Source of the DNA: Obelidium mucronatum
Taxonomy: Eukaryota; Chytridiomycota; Chytridiomycetes; Chytridiales; Chytriomycetaceae
Assembly (NCBI GenBank): GCA_025765595.1
Contig: JAIVFH010000238.1
Span: 1-41,570 of the forward strand
Direction: 5' to 3'
DNA length: 41,570 nucleotides
The position numbers and the translations under genes are program-made. The notes below the pieces were generated by a model, which was not told where the DNA came from, did not search any database, and saw nothing but the letters and a program-made list of their open reading frames with translations. Shown here one piece after another: positions 1 to 11,800 of this stretch (position 1 is its first letter; the number at the start of each line of letters is the position of its first letter).

Positions 1-3000
1 ATGGCTTCCACACATCATTTCATAGAGAATGATTCCCAAGGCCCACCAATCGGATGCGTATGAAGATCCTTGTCCGTAAATGATTTCTGGCGCCTTATTA
101 TTTCGATGGTAAAGTCAGCATCCTTTTACATCAAAAAACACAACTGAAATTAAAAAAACTCACAAGATATTCAAGAGGACCAACAATCAATCCAGCATCA
201 GTCGTAGGCTCCATCCGACTCAACCAAAAGTCTGCAATCACAACGTGCCCATCTCGATTCAACAAAATATTCTCGAGCTTCAAATCACGATACACGATCC
301 GATGTCCATGCAAACATTCAATCCCAAGCAATATCTCAGCAGCATAAAACCTGGCTCGATCTTCTGGAAACTTTCCAAAATTCGAAAGTTGGAAGTATAA
401 TTCACCACCATCCACGTAATCTGTAATCAAAAACACTTGCTGTGGTGATTCAAAGGCTGCGTGTAATTTGACAATGAAAGGGTGTTTGACTGTTCGGAGA
501 ACTCTGTATTCCATCTCAAGGCTTGACTGCTGGTTACTTTTATCGCTGCCTGAAGCCCGTTTGGGAACAATCTTGACTGCATATGCTTGCTTTGTGGATT
601 TTTGCTTGCACAATAGTACCTAGAAAAAGTATTAAATATTAAAAATTGAGTGCCATGCTTTTCATTCTTCCCAAACTTCATTCATTACCTGTCTGCTTTC
701 GCCTTCTCCCAAGACTCGACACACCTGAAACGGTGTCATATCTTCTGGAAGCGGCTCTGCACCCGAAGCCGAATTTCCTTGCCCTCCATTCGACCCTCCT
801 GCTCCTTTAACAAAACTCTTGATCCGTTCAACCCACTCCTCCATCTCGCTAAAGCTTTTGGCTCCCATCGTATGACTAGTGCTGGTTCCCGCTGAGCCAC
901 CGCTATCTGAAATCATGAACGTATGACGCATGTTACCAATTTCAGGTCCATTTCTCATATGCACCGAGCATTGCGCAAGCGGGATAATGTAGGTGGTCGC
1001 GTCCAATGAACTCAACAAGAGTTTAACCTCGTTTCCATTCACGCTCACCCAAACATCAACCCATTCTTCGTATTCATCGCGAATGACCAACCATCCTTCC
1101 TTTGGAACCATTTGATACCCCATTTTCTAAACAAGTTTTTCAAAAGTTAAGTTATTTAAATTTAACTTTATGTTTTAGGGAAATATTCTTCTATACCTTT
1201 GGTTTCAAAATCTCTGACGTGATTTCCTTATCTTTCCCAAGCAGAGCCAAAATGCGACACAACTCTTTGGCTTCCTCACTCCGTGTCCATCTACGTAACC
1301 CATTCTTTCTCTGCAAGAATTCAACACTCTTGCTGATTCGTTTGGATAAACTAGGTCGATGGTTCCCGCGTGCTCCACCGTCATTGTCATCGTCGTCGTC
1401 GTCTCGATCCAAACAGATGATCTTGGGGATTCCTAAACCGTGGATTCCGCCTTTATCTGAAGCGCCACCGCCACTTGACGCGTTTTCTTCCTGCTGAATT
1501 ACGCTTGTATCTGCACTTGGCGTTTCGCTGCGGAGGTTCGCAAAGGTTTGATGGGGGGATCCAGAGTTGTCTGGACGTAAATGGGATTCGATTTTCGTTT
1601 TTCGTTGGAATAGAAATAGTTCTCCGTCAATCAATGTTTTGTGGATTGAATATAAATCTTGGGTTTTTTCGAGCTCGACTTTGCCTGAAACAACGGAATT
1701 TGTGTTAAAAAAATCGAAAGCAGAGAGAAATTAAGAGAAAAAAAACAACAAAAAACAAGTAGCTGTTTAAAAGAGTAGGGAAATCACACCTTCGACTGAT
1801 TTTCTGTTGACGAAAATACTGTATTCATCAGCAGACTCCTTGATCAAGAGTTTATCCATGATGGAGACTACAGCAGTATGCGCGGTCGCGTTCATTTGCA
1901 ACCTCAATGTAGTATACGCCATGTTTCCATAATAGAAACGCGTGACAAAAAAGTCACCGCCAGCAGCAGCCGCCGCCGCCGCGGCAGATACACCGGGCAA
2001 CGCAGAGGCAGATACAGTTGACTTTGCAGAAGCAGGTCGAGCGACTGGAGGCTATTAAAAACGGCACCCAAGATAAAAATCTGGTTGGTAACCACACCCA
2101 AGGAAACAAAAACGTTATTTCTTTTTAGGCAATCACCATGATAGAAGAGCTCCTTTGGTATCCCGGGATCTCATCTTCTTCCTCTGCAGCGTCAGCATTC
2201 GATTCATCCCTGTTGCTCTTGAGTCCACTGAATCCACTAAACAAACGTGACTTGAATGTTGATCGACCAGGCGCGCGTGGCGTCTCATTTCCTCCAGCGA
2301 CAGATCCCAATTGCCGAGAGGTGGTATTTCCGCCCACAGCAGCAGCTCCTGAGCTAGAGTTGTCAGTATCGAGGGTTTTGGATTTCAGTGAAGGACGACA
2401 GGTTGGCTCTTGTGGCGCTTCAAGAGGTTTCGGTCGGATTTCAGGGAGTGGTTGTTCTTCCACTTTGGGGAATGGTGTTGAAATTGTCGTGAATGCATAT
2501 TCTTGGGTTTTGGCCCATGGATCAAAAGTGGAATGAGGTAGGATCCTTTCTGTATTGCATTTCATAAGACAAAGGCAATACATAAGAAAGTAAGCATCAA
2601 ATATCAATAACGAACCTTTTTGGTTATAAATAGCATAATTATTGGAAACTGATTTATCAATGTTTTCCAATGCCACAATAATCGCCACAACTTGTTCGAC
2701 AGTAGTAAAAGCGTTTACAGCAATTTGCCGATACGTGTTTTTCTCATGGACAAACACGGGGATACTCCAAGAGACGGGCTTCTTTCGACGAAGGTGGAAC
2801 TGCATGTGCGCATTTGCTAAACGCGCAAGAGAGCCGACGGATGTATTCAAATAATCAAGTACAACATCCTCTATTTAAACTCACGTGTTATTATTGTTTG
2901 TAAGGCGTGTCTTTTTATTGTGAGATTGGGAACTTACGATGGTTTTGATCAATGCCGAAAATATCATGGCGGTTGATGAAATCAATGATTCCATATCGGC

Positions 3001-3115
3001 GTAATGCTTCTTGTTTGATTTCGTTGATTGTCATTGTTGGAGTTGCTGGGATGACGTATAAACCGCCGTACTCGTCTTTGACGTGTAACTTGTATATCGT
3101 TGCTGGTAATGTCAT
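1..3115 (-). CDS. AGC-family protein kinase with Ras-association and PH domains (3' end outside window)
   Basis: Eight exons on the minus strand: 3115-2938, 2870-2616, 2549-2137, 2051-1790, 1684-1197, 1126-689, 619-164 and 93 to beyond position 1. All junctions are GT-AG and keep frame, giving 861 visible residues. An N-terminal ubiquitin-like segment is followed by two Ras-association-like folds (about residues 75-160 and 305-400), a PH domain (about 535-650, starting KEGWLVI) and an AGC kinase domain from about 670. The catalytic lysine (YAVKIV), the alpha-C glutamate (LEMEYRVL) and the HRD-type loop (YRDLKLEN) are intact, and the APE motif follows at the last exon junction. The domain order suggests a kinase recruited by Ras-type GTPases and phosphoinositides, comparable to PKB/Akt plus RA domains; this is inference. 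The DFG motif reads DFW and the activation-loop threonine is missing. Start is the first ATG before the ubiquitin-like segment. Confidence 0.85.
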
Positions 3116-3172
3116 GGGTATGGTTTAAGTCCAAATAAGGATAATACAAAATAAAACACTAAAAAGAAATCC

Positions 3173-3293
3173 ACCGCCTTTGGCGGTATTTGCAGATGGG
3201 TATAGTACAAAAAACACGAAAAAGAAATCCACCGCCTTCGGCGGTATTTTTGTTCACCGCCTTCGGCGGTATAAATCCACCGCCTTCGGCGGT
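3173..3293. repeat. Cluster of four short GC hairpins
   Basis: Four copies of a 15-bp perfect or near-perfect inverted repeat, ACCGCCTTCGGCGGT, lie at 3173-3187 (loop TTT), 3231-3245, 3256-3270 and 3279-3293. A degenerate half copy (AGCGGTATAC) follows near 3306. Each copy can form a 6-bp GC stem with a 3-nt loop, and copies are often followed by TAT or TATT. They lie between the kinase start codon and the 3' end of the next gene, so they could act in the kinase 5' leader or in 3'-end formation. Function is not shown. Confidence 0.8.
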
Positions 3294-3314
3294 ATCACCA
3301 CATTCAGCGGTATA

Positions 3315-4395
3315 CTAGTACATACGAGCAAGTGACCCTTCATCAGTAGAAGCAGAAACTAAATCTTGAACAACTGAAATTGTAACATTTCCTTTCAAGG
3401 CATCATTCAAAACAGCTGGATTATTGTTTGGAGTCAAACCAAAAGAAGCACCAGCAGCAGCAGATACAGAATCCATTTCAACTTTAGCCAGTCAAAGCAA
3501 GAACATCATCCTCTTCAATCATTTTCGTGTGTAAAAGATCGGTAGCACCAGAACCCACGATTCTATTCATTCCAGGAGCTTGGACATCATCGTTATTATT
3601 ATTATTATTATTTCCTTTTTGAGCGCCTCCATTGGCGTTATTGATCGTGGCATCATCTAGTTCAGATTCATCCACACACATGTTTGGACACGCAGCCACA
3701 AGTTTCAAGAACCATCCAATGACAGGAAAGTCCAGTTCGGGATCAATCAAGCCACCACTTGCGACGCGATCGGCAATTTCAAAGAGACGCAAGGGAGTCG
3801 GTGTATCCGCAATCAGCAGGGCCTTGTAGTTTGACGAGTCGTCGTTTGCAGCTTGTTGGCGTTTGAAGGCCGTGAAGCTTGTGGGGGAGTTTGACGATGC
3901 CAGAATATCGGCTGTTGCAAACAGGGTCAGCTGCACCTCCTCGCGCGACAGGCCTTTCTTCTGCGTCCAGATGGACGTGACGGGCAGCCAGTTTGCGTCC
4001 TTTGCGGCGACCGACTTTTTCGCGCGCGAAAAGAACGAGTCGCCGCTGCTCGGGCCGCCGCCGCCGCCGCCGCCGCTCGCGGGCGCGGCGTCGCTGGCGG
4101 CGCGGTGGATCGACGCGCTGCGCTTCGAGCTCTGCTGCAGCTTCGCGGCGGCCACGGCGCTCTTCTGGAAGCGCTCCCACGTGGCGTCGTCGTCCTCGAA
4201 CCCCATCGGCTTGCCGCTCTTGGCGTCGTCGAGCGCGTCCGGCTCCTCGACCAGCCGGAGTCTCGGCGCCGCTGGCTCCGCGTCGCCGCCGACCATCCCG
4301 CGGAACACTGCCGGGATCGACAGCCGCCGCTCCGCCTTGCCGCCGCCGCCCTCGCTGTTGTTGCTGCTGCTGTTGCTGTTTGCGCCAGGCTCCAT
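3315..4395 (-). CDS. Protein of unknown function with low-complexity N-terminus
   Basis: Two exons fit: 4395-3549 and 3481-3315, joined over a 67-nt GT-AG intron (3548-3482), giving about 337 residues. Without splicing the frame stops at 3484. With splicing it continues through a 54-residue Ala/Ser-rich tail ending ARMY. The first 110 residues are rich in Ser, Asn, Gly, Glu and Arg. The middle (from about residue 130, NWLPVTSIWTQKKG) looks folded and has a hydrophobic helix-like stretch near FPVIGWFLKLVAACP. A poly-Asn tract follows. I recognise no family. The start is the only ATG after an in-frame upstream TGA. The 5' part is very GC-rich (CCG/CGC runs), unlike the rest of the arm. The gene is divergent from the OPT transporter. 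Confidence 0.6.
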
Positions 4396-5101
4396 CTTCT
4401 TCTCGGCTTCAACAATGGATGAAGCATGGGATTGGCGCGTCTTCGTCTCTGCGCGATGCTGAAAATCACTTCGGACAAGTCTGGACGGAAATCATCTGTT
4501 TCTTGTCAAACTTCGAAAACCCTTTATTTTCAACGTGAACAGACAGCCTTGGTTTTGTTTCATATCCCTGTCATAGTCTCACTAGAATCCACCAAGCACT
4601 GCATCTCAAAAAACGATGATCCTTGTTTAGCTCACCAAGTTGGAATGATGCACTACAAACCAGCATGATTGATAGGGCCGCCACCTGGCCGCCACAACCC
4701 AAGCAGTGATCCGGTTTTTTTCAAGTGGCGTGCGTCCCAAATTGCAAATCGTGGAACTGCAATGTTTTAATCAATTTCGTTGGATGAGTGGCCAACAAAA
4801 AAGCCCAACCAATCAACCAAAAACAACTCCATCTCCTTGCCCGCTTCTTCAGAAATTGAGCTGCTTTGTCTGTTTTTCATTGCTCTACTTTCGCTGAGGG
4901 GCAGTATACCCAGATGGGCACAAGTGGGTTTGTAAGGCTTGCGCAACGCCTCCATCTGAAAAATTGGTGAAAATTTGCGAGGGCGTTTGTTGGGCTTGAC
5001 TCGCTTTAAATGAGAACGCCACTTTGGCATCACCACGAAAAAGGACATAAGAACCCTGCACTGTTCTTCCTTTTCTCTTTCATTCAGCTCTTCCAAAAGA
5101 C
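4396..5101. promoter_or_regulatory. Divergent intergenic region between the unknown gene and OPT
   Basis: These 706 bp separate the start codons of two divergently transcribed genes and must hold both promoters. A CCAAT pentamer lies at about 4808, 290 bp upstream of the OPT start, and an inverted CCAAT lies near 4433 just upstream of the minus-strand gene. No convincing TATA box or repeat stands out. Open frames here have no domain content and mostly lack an ATG, so I do not call a gene. Confidence 0.4.
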
Positions 5102-7579
5102 ATGACCACTGTTGAGCAGGACATTGCCGAGAAAGAGAAGCAACTCCACGACTACGTCGAGGCCCACCCAGACCTCGAAGAAGACACTGAAGTGGAAGAC
5201 ATTAGAGATGTCATGGAGAGAATCGACTTTATTGTGCCTCAATCAGATGACCCCAGCACTCCAGCTTTCACTTTCCGAGCTGTCTTTCTTGGAACCCTTT
5301 GGGTAAGTTTGTTTGTAGAAGGCTTTCGATCTGATACCAGGCTATTCGAAACAGGTTGTCCTTCTATCCTTCGCCAACACTGCCTTGTCTTTCCGTACCA
5401 ACGCCTTCAGTGTTGGAGCCAATGTGGCACTCATCTTGACTTACCCACTCGGTATCATCATGGCTTCCATCCTCCCATCTGGATTCCTCAACCCAGGACC
5501 ATTCTCTATGAAAGAACATGTTCTCATCTACATTGTCGCATCTTGTGGAGGCCAACCGTACGGTATTGAAAATGTTGTTTCCCAGATGATGCCAGACTTG
5601 ATGGGAAACACCGATATTTCCTTCTTCCAAGCTCTTGGTTTCGTTATTGTTACACAATTCCTTGGTTATGGTCTCTCTGGTTTGACTCGTCGTTTCCTGG
5701 TCCGCCCAACTGCCATGTGGTGGCCATCCACTCTTTCTACAATTGCCTTGTTCACTTCCTTCCACAAGACCGACCTTACTGAATTTGAAGGAGTCCAAAA
5801 GTACAGCATGACCCGTTACCGCTTTTTCTGGGTTGCTTTCATTGCCATGTTTGCGTACATGTGGATCCCTCAATACTTTGCCCCAGTTCTCCAGGCAATT
5901 TCTTTTGCCTGTTTGATTGCCGGACGCGGAAACGGTAAATCTGGGGTTTTGACAAAGTTCAATGCGGTTGCTGGATCGGCTGTTAACGGAATGGGTGTCT
6001 TTGGATTGACCTTTGATTGGACTTTCCTCGGTTCGTATGTCTTCACGTCGCCATTCTGGGCCATGATCATGTTCTTGGGTGGAACTGCCTTTTTCCAGTA
6101 CTTGATTACTCCATTGCTCTGGGCCAATAACGGTATGGTGCTCTTCATTGTTTCTTACTGCTTACATAAAAGCTCACAAAAACTTTTATCATTTCATTGA
6201 TAGTTTGGGGTAACAACGAGATCATTAGTGAAGATCCAGTTACACACAACCCATACGCAAACACAGCTCACTTGTTTGTTGGTAACCCGAACGGTACCAA
6301 AAAGGCTGGATCCCGTGTCAGACCTGCTTACTTTTACAACAAGAGTGCCAACTACGACCTTAACTTGACTGCGTACAATGATGTCGCTCCAGTTACGTCT
6401 TACCTGCCCACTTTGCTTTGGTTTACGGTGCCTCCTTCGCCACCATTCACTGCCGCTCTTTCCCACGTTGCTCCTCTGGTACGGAAAGGACATTTACCGT
6501 CAATCCATGAACGCCTTTAGACAAGTTCGAGACGAAGTCGATGGATTGGACAAACACGTCAAGATGATGGAAGCCTACCCAGAAGTCCCAGACTGGGCGT
6601 ACCTCGCATTCTTGGCCGTTGCCGCTGCTGGTGCCATTCTTGTTTCCCTTGTCACCCCATTCAACATGCCATGGTGGGCCATCTTTTTCAACTTGTTCAT
6701 TTGCTTGATCTTCATCTTGCCATTTGGAGTTGTTCCAGCAATCAGTGGTTTCTACCTCTACTTGAACGTGTTGACTGAATTTGTTATCGGATTGATGATT
6801 CCAGGCCAAACTGTTGCTGTCATGGCTTTCAAGTCTTGGGGTACCAACTCTTTGGTGCAGGCTTTGACTCTTACCCAGGACTTGAAGCTTGGTCAATACT
6901 TGCACATTCCACCATACGCCATGGTTTTCGCTCAGTTCTATGGAACCTTCCTGAACGCCATTGTTTCCACTGCCGCCGCCTTCTACATGATGTTCAACAC
7001 CAACGATTTGTTGAAGAAGCCAGAATGGAGATACAACGGTCCACCAAACCTTCTACTCTGCCGGAGGAATCTGGGGAGCCATTGGTCCCCAAAGATTCTT
7101 TGGTATCGGATCCCTCTACGAAGGCCTCCTCTGGTGCTTCCTGATTGGCGCCGTCGCCCCATTGCTCCCCTGGTTAGCCAACAAGTACATTTACAAGTCA
7201 AAGTACTGGCACTACATCAACTTTGCCATCATCTTCACCACGGGTAACGCAGGGCGCCTACCAAGTCGTTATTATCGTGCCCTTGATTTTGACCTTCATC
7301 ACGCAATACCTGTTTCTCAAAAACAGAGAGTTTTACCAAAAGTACTTGTACGTTATGGGAGCTGCTTTCGACGGTAGCGCGGGGATTGTTTCCTTGATTG
7401 TCTCGTTTATGGCGGTTGTGGGGGTTTCGTTTACTTCTTGGTATGCGTTGAACCCGAATACGGATAATGTTCCGTTTGATTACTACTGTTATCCTGGATT
7501 TGGGTTTGAAGATAAGGACTGTGCTTGGTATTTGGCTTCTGGCGCAAATGAGACGGCAACTGGACTTTCTTGTGTCTAA
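5102..7579 (+). CDS. OPT-family oligopeptide transporter (frame breaks in exon 3)
   Basis: Three exons: 5102-5302, 5355-6132 and 6204-7579, with GTAAGT and GTATGG donors and intact phases. The product is a proton-coupled oligopeptide (possibly glutathione) transporter of the OPT superfamily, peptide-transporter clade, in the plasma membrane. Family hallmarks are NPGPFSMKEH, SCGGQPYGIENVVSQ, the PAMWWP-like segment TAMWWPSTL, YPEVPDW, IPGQTVAVMAFKSWG, GIWGAIGPQRFFG and about a dozen hydrophobic helices, with an acidic cytoplasmic N-terminus. Exon 3 changes frame five times (near 6394, 6450, 6468, 7047 and 7249). Each time, dropping one or two bases restores the length expected for the family, and every conserved block is still readable. 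Sequence error is more likely than true decay, but a young pseudogene is possible. Confidence 0.88.
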
Positions 7580-7866
7580 GATTCTGTTTATAGAAATAAA
7601 ACACCAACTATGAGATGCTACATAGAAAAAAAAAGAAACTCTATGAGATACATAGAAAAAAAAAACTCTTGTACACAATAAATCTTTAAATAGGAAGCAA
7701 GACTCTCAAACTAAAATTTTATCTAAGCTATAGCTCCTTATTTATTTCAAACAAGTCTCCAATCTATTCTATTCTTTTGCTTCAGCGTAATTTCCATCAA
7801 AACTTAATTTCTCGTGGCAGCAATAGCAGTATCCGTAGTCTTAGTAGTAGTAGCAGTAGTAGCAGC

Positions 7867-8236
7867 GGGGACTCCAAGAACGCGCCAGTTTCAAGGGGTT
7901 AAAGAGACCTTGCTTGAGAGCTAGCGGGAACTTTTGTGTTGGTGGAAAGGCGGCGGTGGCAATGAACCCTTCTCCTGCCGGACTAATGAGATCCATATGG
8001 CAGGAGAAGGTTTCGTTTGCAGAAGCAGTGGCGGTAATGAGTAGTAGCGGCGGGGAGTCCAAGAACGCGCCAGTTTCAAGGGGTTAAAGAGACCTTGCTT
8101 GAGAGCTAGCGGGAACTTTTGTGTTGGTGGAAAGGCGGCGGTGGCAATGAGCCCTTCTCCTGCCGGACTAATGAGATCCGTTTCCAGTAGCAGTGGCAGT
8201 TGTAGTAGCAAGTATCAAAGGGTTTCGTTTCCGGGA
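7867..8236. repeat. 185-bp tandem duplication in the OPT/C2 spacer
   Basis: A block starting with AAGAACGCGCCAGTTTCAAG occurs at 7876 and again at 8061, a period of 185 bp. About 125 bp are nearly identical and the tails have diverged. AGT/AGC trinucleotide runs flank both copies (7820-7870, 8030-8055, 8180-8260). The rest of the 7580-8885 spacer is AT-rich 3' flank and unremarkable sequence. A 90-codon open stretch on the minus strand (8638-8366) has no ATG and no recognisable domain. Confidence 0.75.
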
Positions 8237-8885
8237 GAAGCAGTAGTAGTAGTATGGAAATTGCGGTGTAGTTTTTCAGTCACCAATCAAATTGCTATCC
8301 GGCTGGGCTTACTTTTTCAGTCTGGTGATTGTAGTTGAGGCTTATGTCAGTCCCAAATCGCTGGCTTACATAAAAGGAAAAATAAACAAAGCTGTCCATC
8401 TACCAGCCAAGACCATCAACTTGCTACTTAGAGCGGCCCATATCTCGCCCAATCTGCGGCGGGTGGAAGCCAACTTCAGAAAGTTTTGTTGGTCCTTCTG
8501 CTTCTTTGCTTGAAGGACTCGGACTCTGGACATACAAAAGTTGATGGCATTCGCTTTGGCGCGGAGCTTATTCTGGGAATTCTTCAATTCAAAGGAGGGC
8601 TTGAGTACTTTATCTTGAAGGCCGGACAAATACGACACCGAAGTGAAGAAGCGCGGCTGTCATAACAAGGCAAAATAAAATCTGTGTTTAAGTACTTCTA
8701 TCCAAATTTAATCTGTGAGTTCAAAGCAGTATTTTGGGTTTAAACGCGACTCAAGTATTTTTCCTTTCTCAGGGTTCCTTCCACATTGAGACGCGTATTT
8801 GTTGACTTCGCTGCTTAAAGCCAAGCCAAGGCGCTTCTAGTAAAGACAAGCTTTCAAATAAATTCTTCGCGTGTTTATATAATAT

Positions 8886-11800
8886 CTATTTCGAATCAAA
8901 CTTTCCAACCACATGCACACTTCCCGTTCCTCCCAAACCCACATCAAGCCATGCATCAAACTCATTCGACGCATTAAATAAAGATTCCATATCCAATTCA
9001 ATTTCCCCCAACGGTTTGCTTCCCGAGAACAGATTCTTGTCCTTAAGTTCCAATGTCACCACTGAGGGTGGAATAATAAACTGCATCTGCGCGTTCCACA
9101 CTGGATTCAATGACTTTTTCACGCATTTTGTTTTAAGCAGAATTAATTCTTTTCCATGCAGAGTTTGGTACACTAAGTGGAAAACGGAATATATGAGAGG
9201 GTGAAATAAATTCCCAAATCGAACCTTTAACGTAGGGATCTGCCAATCCGTTTGCATCCACAGCCTTCAATCCTTTTGCTTCAACAATAGTCAATGTCAC
9301 AGTTCCTATTTTAAGATAGTATGTGTGAATTTAACTCCACCGTTTTAATTTGTCTCACCTTGCAATAATTGCTTTTGGGATTGAGTTTGAGAGCTGATGG
9401 TTGTGATTTCGTTACTGTTTGGTGGTAAATCGTTCTCGTCTTCAGGATCCAAACACATTCCGACCGACAGTAATTGTTTAGGACCTAGCGTTCCTTCAAG
9501 AACTTTCTTGGAAGCCGAATTTATATTAGATACATCTCTTTTCAGCGACTCTTGACGAGTTGAAACAGTTTCAATCCGAGACAACTTTTCATGAATGCCA
9601 TCCATCGATTGACCCACTGTTCCAGGATGTTCGAACCGAAGCTGGAACAAAAGCTTCCCTTTCCTGCCTCCCACCAAAAGTCTCTCAAACTGAATCCATT
9701 TCTCAACTCCTAAATCACTCAAACTGACTTCAATTGTTCCTAGAATCACATGCCGCGTTGTAGTGTTGAAGTCCTTCACAACAATCGTCAAATTGCTTTT
9801 CAGTCGCTCTTTTACTTCGATGCTTGTGGATTCATTGAATACTGGGTTCAGCTCTTTGGAATGGGTTTTCGTTTTGTGGATGGGTTTGTCGTTCAGAAAG
9901 ACGAGGCAGTAGGGATCAGATGTGCCAGAATCGTCTATGGGCTCCAAGTCTATCGCTTTTTCAATGTTTATATGCAGGATTCCAGTTTCTGAAAAAATCA
10001 TGCAGGCTTTAGTAAGAGTTGATTTTGGACCTAACAAAAGTTGAATCACCAATCAGAGCCAATGATAGGCTTTCTCGAATTGGAAGATACCCCAAAGATA
10101 AGTACACTCCACATTCTGATGCCGGATTCTCTAATTCTTCAAACTTGACCCAAATTCTTTTTTTTCCGATTATATCCAGCAGGTTCCCAGACCATTGGGC
10201 AACTTTGCTGCCTTCTTTTGCTGATCCATTGGCATTTTCTTGATCATTGTCCATAATATAGATCGTAAGTTTCTGAGATTTAAAACTGCATAGACATAAA
10301 TCGCAAGTCGTGTTCCAGCTGGGAGTCGTTGATTGTTCGTGAACTTGGGTTTTGAATTGCGATTCATTGTCAATGTGGATATCAATGAAGGCTGATCGCG
10401 GTGTCGATAAATTCATGGCACCATAAATTTTGAATCGTAAAATTCCGCTGTCTAAGATATTATCATATTAATATATGGTGGTAAAGGTCCTTGTTTTACT
10501 TACCAAATCGAGATGTCACAACATCAGGCAAATCGTGCATGAGCAGCCCCAATTCCTCACCATCGTATCTATTTTCTGTAATTTGCTTAATCTTCAGCTC
10601 AGCTTGCTGCGCTGTGACAATCTTATCGTCTTTGAGCTTGACAATGCGATCGATTTCCTTCATCAGCTCAGCGCGATTCTCTTGAACAAATTCAAGTTCA
10701 TTTGTAGAAAGAGGAATTATTTGAATAGCAGGATCAGTTATCGTTTCATGGTACTCAAAGTCAAACAGAATGTAGCCCTTCTGCATAAGGGGAGATGAAA
10801 CAGGTGAGTTTTCGGCCAAATCTTTGGAAGAGCCAAATTCCGCTTCAGATGGACTACATATAGATCCTGGTTTTGAAAAGTAGATGGGGGCTACAATGGA
10901 AAGAGTCCGGCTCTCCGTAACTTTGATTTTCAACCCATCCTTCTTGAGTCTCTTGTATCCCTCTGAAAATTCACTGTCGAGTTGCGGGTCGTGTTTGTTT
11001 TGCCGGTTTGGTGGATGTTTGTGCTCTTCACATGCTTTAAACAAGTCACTCATCAAGATTTCCACTTCACCAATACGCTTATGTCTCTTGACTTTGTTGT
11101 GATCCCATAATTTGATTGACAAATGATCTGTTGACGAGTATGAAATTCCGTAAAACGTCTCGTTCCATACAGGAAACAGTGTGTTTTCCTTGGGCGTGCT
11201 CGTTCCAATTACAGTGTGACCAACGCTGATTTTTGCAAAGGGATCAGATTTCCGACCAAGAGTCTCGACATTAGGTAATGCCTTTGCTTTGAGAAGCTTT
11301 ATGCGGAGTATTCCTTTCGGTTCTCGGACTAGGTTGGACGTTGCGGGTGTCGTTGCTGTTGTACTTTCGATTCCCAATCGCGATAAACTTGGGATTTGTA
11401 TTTTCGGCGTCACCCTTCGCGCAATAGGCTTAATTAATTCGATATTATACCATTGGAAAGAGAGTTTGAGTTTATCTGTTGAGTTTGCGAGATTGTGCCA
11501 CTCGAGTGTGGAGCCAACAGGCTTTTTCTGTAGGTGTGATGGTGAGCAAAAGAAAGAAAAAGAATACGCGCTTCCTCGGGAAAATAAGAGCCATACCAGC
11601 TTTCGTAACACATTTTTGACGCTGATATCTACATCTCCAACGACTTTTGTTCCATCCAAGACATTGATTTTGCAAAAAGCTGATTTCGCACTGGAAACAT
11701 AAAACTCAATTCTTTCGCCGCCCCACACTGCAGTTGTTGTGCTGATCGTTTTAGTTTTTCCTACTACCCAATCGGAACTAGTTGGTGGTTGCTCAACGCC

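Noticed and set aside
3779..4538. Several long overlapping Arg/Ala/Cys-rich frames on both strands
   Set aside because: They are shadows of the GC-rich 5' part of the unknown gene (3315-4395); composition is pure CGC/CCG bias.
4767..5096. 109-codon minus-strand frame upstream of OPT
   Set aside because: It begins with a non-ATG codon, occupies the OPT promoter and leader, and has no recognisable domain.
8366..8638. 90-codon open frame on the minus strand in the OPT/C2 spacer
   Set aside because: It has no ATG, an in-frame TGA lies just upstream, and no domain or splice-supported extension was found.
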